Origin: Haplomitrium mnioides
Lineage: Eukaryota; Marchantiophyta; Haplomitriopsida; Calobryales
Assembly (NCBI GenBank): GCA_049999725.1
Contig: JBNGIS010033750.1
Span: forward strand, 1-28,922
Length of the DNA: 28,922 nucleotides
Direction: 5' to 3'
Made by a program: the position numbers and the translations under genes. The notes below the pieces were generated by a model. The model did no database searches. It had not been told where the DNA came from and was given only the letters and a program-made list of their open reading frames with translations. Of this stretch, positions 27,621-28,922 are shown piece after piece. How positions within the stretch are numbered: position 1 is the stretch's first letter; the number at the start of each line of letters is the position of its first letter.

Positions 27621-28922
27621 AAGGATGATTGGCGAAATGGCGATGAAGCGAAGTAGTGATGTAGGAAACAGCGACTTATTGGTGTTTTGTGCAAAAAAGG
27701 AAAGGTGTGTGAGGAGAGAAGTTTGAGTGGTGAATCAATGATTTGTTATGGTTTCGGTGAGGAAGTCGAACTGAAAGTTTGAAAGTTCGAAAATGGTGAA
27801 ACGACTACTCTACGGAATTTGAAAAGTTTGAATTTGAAGTGGAAGAGTTAGTGAAACTTCGGAATTAATATAAGAATGATCGTTAGTAATTTGTTCTTAT
27901 GGCGAGTTTAGTTTGTGTAAGTAAGTGAAAGAGTGTTATTTAGTTTAAGAACGGCCTGTGAGTTGTTAGTTCTTATTGTAAATTTAGTGTAAAGAAGTTA
28001 GTGTGTAGAGAAGCAAGTTAGTTTGAATTGGAATTAGAGTGACTGTTATTATCAGTTGAGCAGGACAGGGGGTACAAGCCTGTTGGCGAGTTCCTGTTTT
28101 GCTGATTAGTCTCATTGTACATGTGTGCTTCAAGAAATATACAAAGAGTTCATGTCTGTGAGGTCCCCTGTTTATGGTTGTTGATTGCAGATTCAAAAGG
28201 AGCAGTTTGAGAAAGGAACAAGGATTTGCAGTTAGAGTTGGTTGGTGAATGTTTTGCAGGTTTGCAGTTGAAGAAAGCAGTCAGGTAGCATTAGAGGAGT
28301 GCATGTCAGGAGTTGCCTGAGTGTGTCCTACTGGTGGGCATGGGTTCTGAGTTCCAGGTTGTAAATATGTGGGAGGTTTAGTGGCAAATCAATTATGCTT
28401 TAAGTTATGTTCTGTTCTGTGATTGTTAAAGTTTTAAGGAGAGAACCTGCTGTGGTCAATCAGTCAGTGGATACTAGTTGGTGGGTTGCAATAGAGTAAG
28501 GAGTGCTCAGGATTGTGTGTGCCTATGGAATAGGTGGGCATTTCAACAAATAAACAAAGTAGTGGGTGGTTGGAGGAACTGTGAAGCTAGAGGCTTCGCC
28601 GGTTTCTCCTCATGTGACTTTGATGTTGAGTGCACATTGAATATGAGAGGTGGGTTGAAGTGTGGCTGCAATCATCAATACACAACAAATTCTACAAAGA
28701 AAGAATACTCAATACAAAAATATTGTGGAAATCCTCACTCTTTACTCCAAATGCTCTCACACAAAACACTCTTGCTCTCACCCTTCTAACTCTCAACACA
28801 CTCCTCACTCTATGAAAGACTACCCCTCAAGTGCTTGCCCTCCAATGAGTCTTCAAAGTAGCTCCTCCAAGAGCTCCTCCAAGCGCTTCTCCAAAGGTCT
28901 CTCACAACTCTCAAATCTAAAA
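27621..28922. other. Unclassified sequence to the end of the window
   Basis: No protein motif or RNA gene was recognised. 27880-28200 is T/G-rich with TTCTTATGG, TTAGTTCTTATTG and TGCTTCAAGAAATATACAAAG, reminiscent of an LTR R/U5 region, but no partner was found. From about 28660 the strand bias flips to C-rich. Read on the minus strand it is G-rich with TTTCTTTGTAGAATTTGTTG, as in another LTR-like edge. The last 70 bp contain the triplet-like repeat CTCCTCCAAGAGCTCCTCCA. Confidence 0.35.

Noticed and set aside
1-28922. CRISPR arrays, tRNA/rRNA genes, bacterial-style operons
   Set aside because: None seen. The tandem repeats lack unique spacers, and the coding remnants are eukaryotic retrotransposon genes.

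Overview
The window looks like repeat-dominated nuclear DNA from a land plant with a large genome. The evidence is AT-rich, stop-riddled retrotransposon coding remnants, Ty3/gypsy elements with C-terminal chromodomains (chromoviruses), and primer-binding sites matching plant initiator tRNA-Met. A gymnosperm is possible but cannot be shown from the sequence. I see no intact cellular gene, no tRNA or rRNA gene and no CRISPR array. Every recognisable coding segment is a decayed piece of an LTR retrotransposon.

I name five copies. Copy A (1-6885, minus), copy B (6886-12447, plus), copy C (13119-13145 and 19647-23962, minus) and copy E (24019-25830, plus) belong to one chromovirus family with LTRs of about 345 bp. 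Copy D (13146-19646, plus) is a second chromovirus with 595-bp LTRs. It inserted into the 3' LTR of copy C and is the most complete element: LTR, PBS, gag, protease, RT-RNase H, integrase, chromodomain, PPT, 3' LTR. A later deletion removed the end of D's 3' LTR together with the end of C. A and B lie back to back in opposite orientation, as do C and E, giving two large imperfect inverted repeats.

The most unusual content lies in A and B. Between the RNase H and integrase segments, where copy C has only about 230 bp, each carries 3.3-4.5 kb of extra sequence. Both extra segments encode remnants of the same unrecognised, charged, coiled-coil-like protein in the same orientation relative to the host element. 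A 173-codon piece is still open in A (3133-3654, minus). B also has a further degenerate coding stretch and an RT-like motif.

The 3' LTR of D contains a 385-bp minisatellite that is absent from its 5' LTR. All its complete units have lengths divisible by three. The U3 of D carries repeated ACGTGG-type boxes. From about 25830 to the end the sequence changes character (richer in G, fewer A/T runs). It holds an acidic coding-like segment and short GC-rich hairpins, but I could not assign it to a family.
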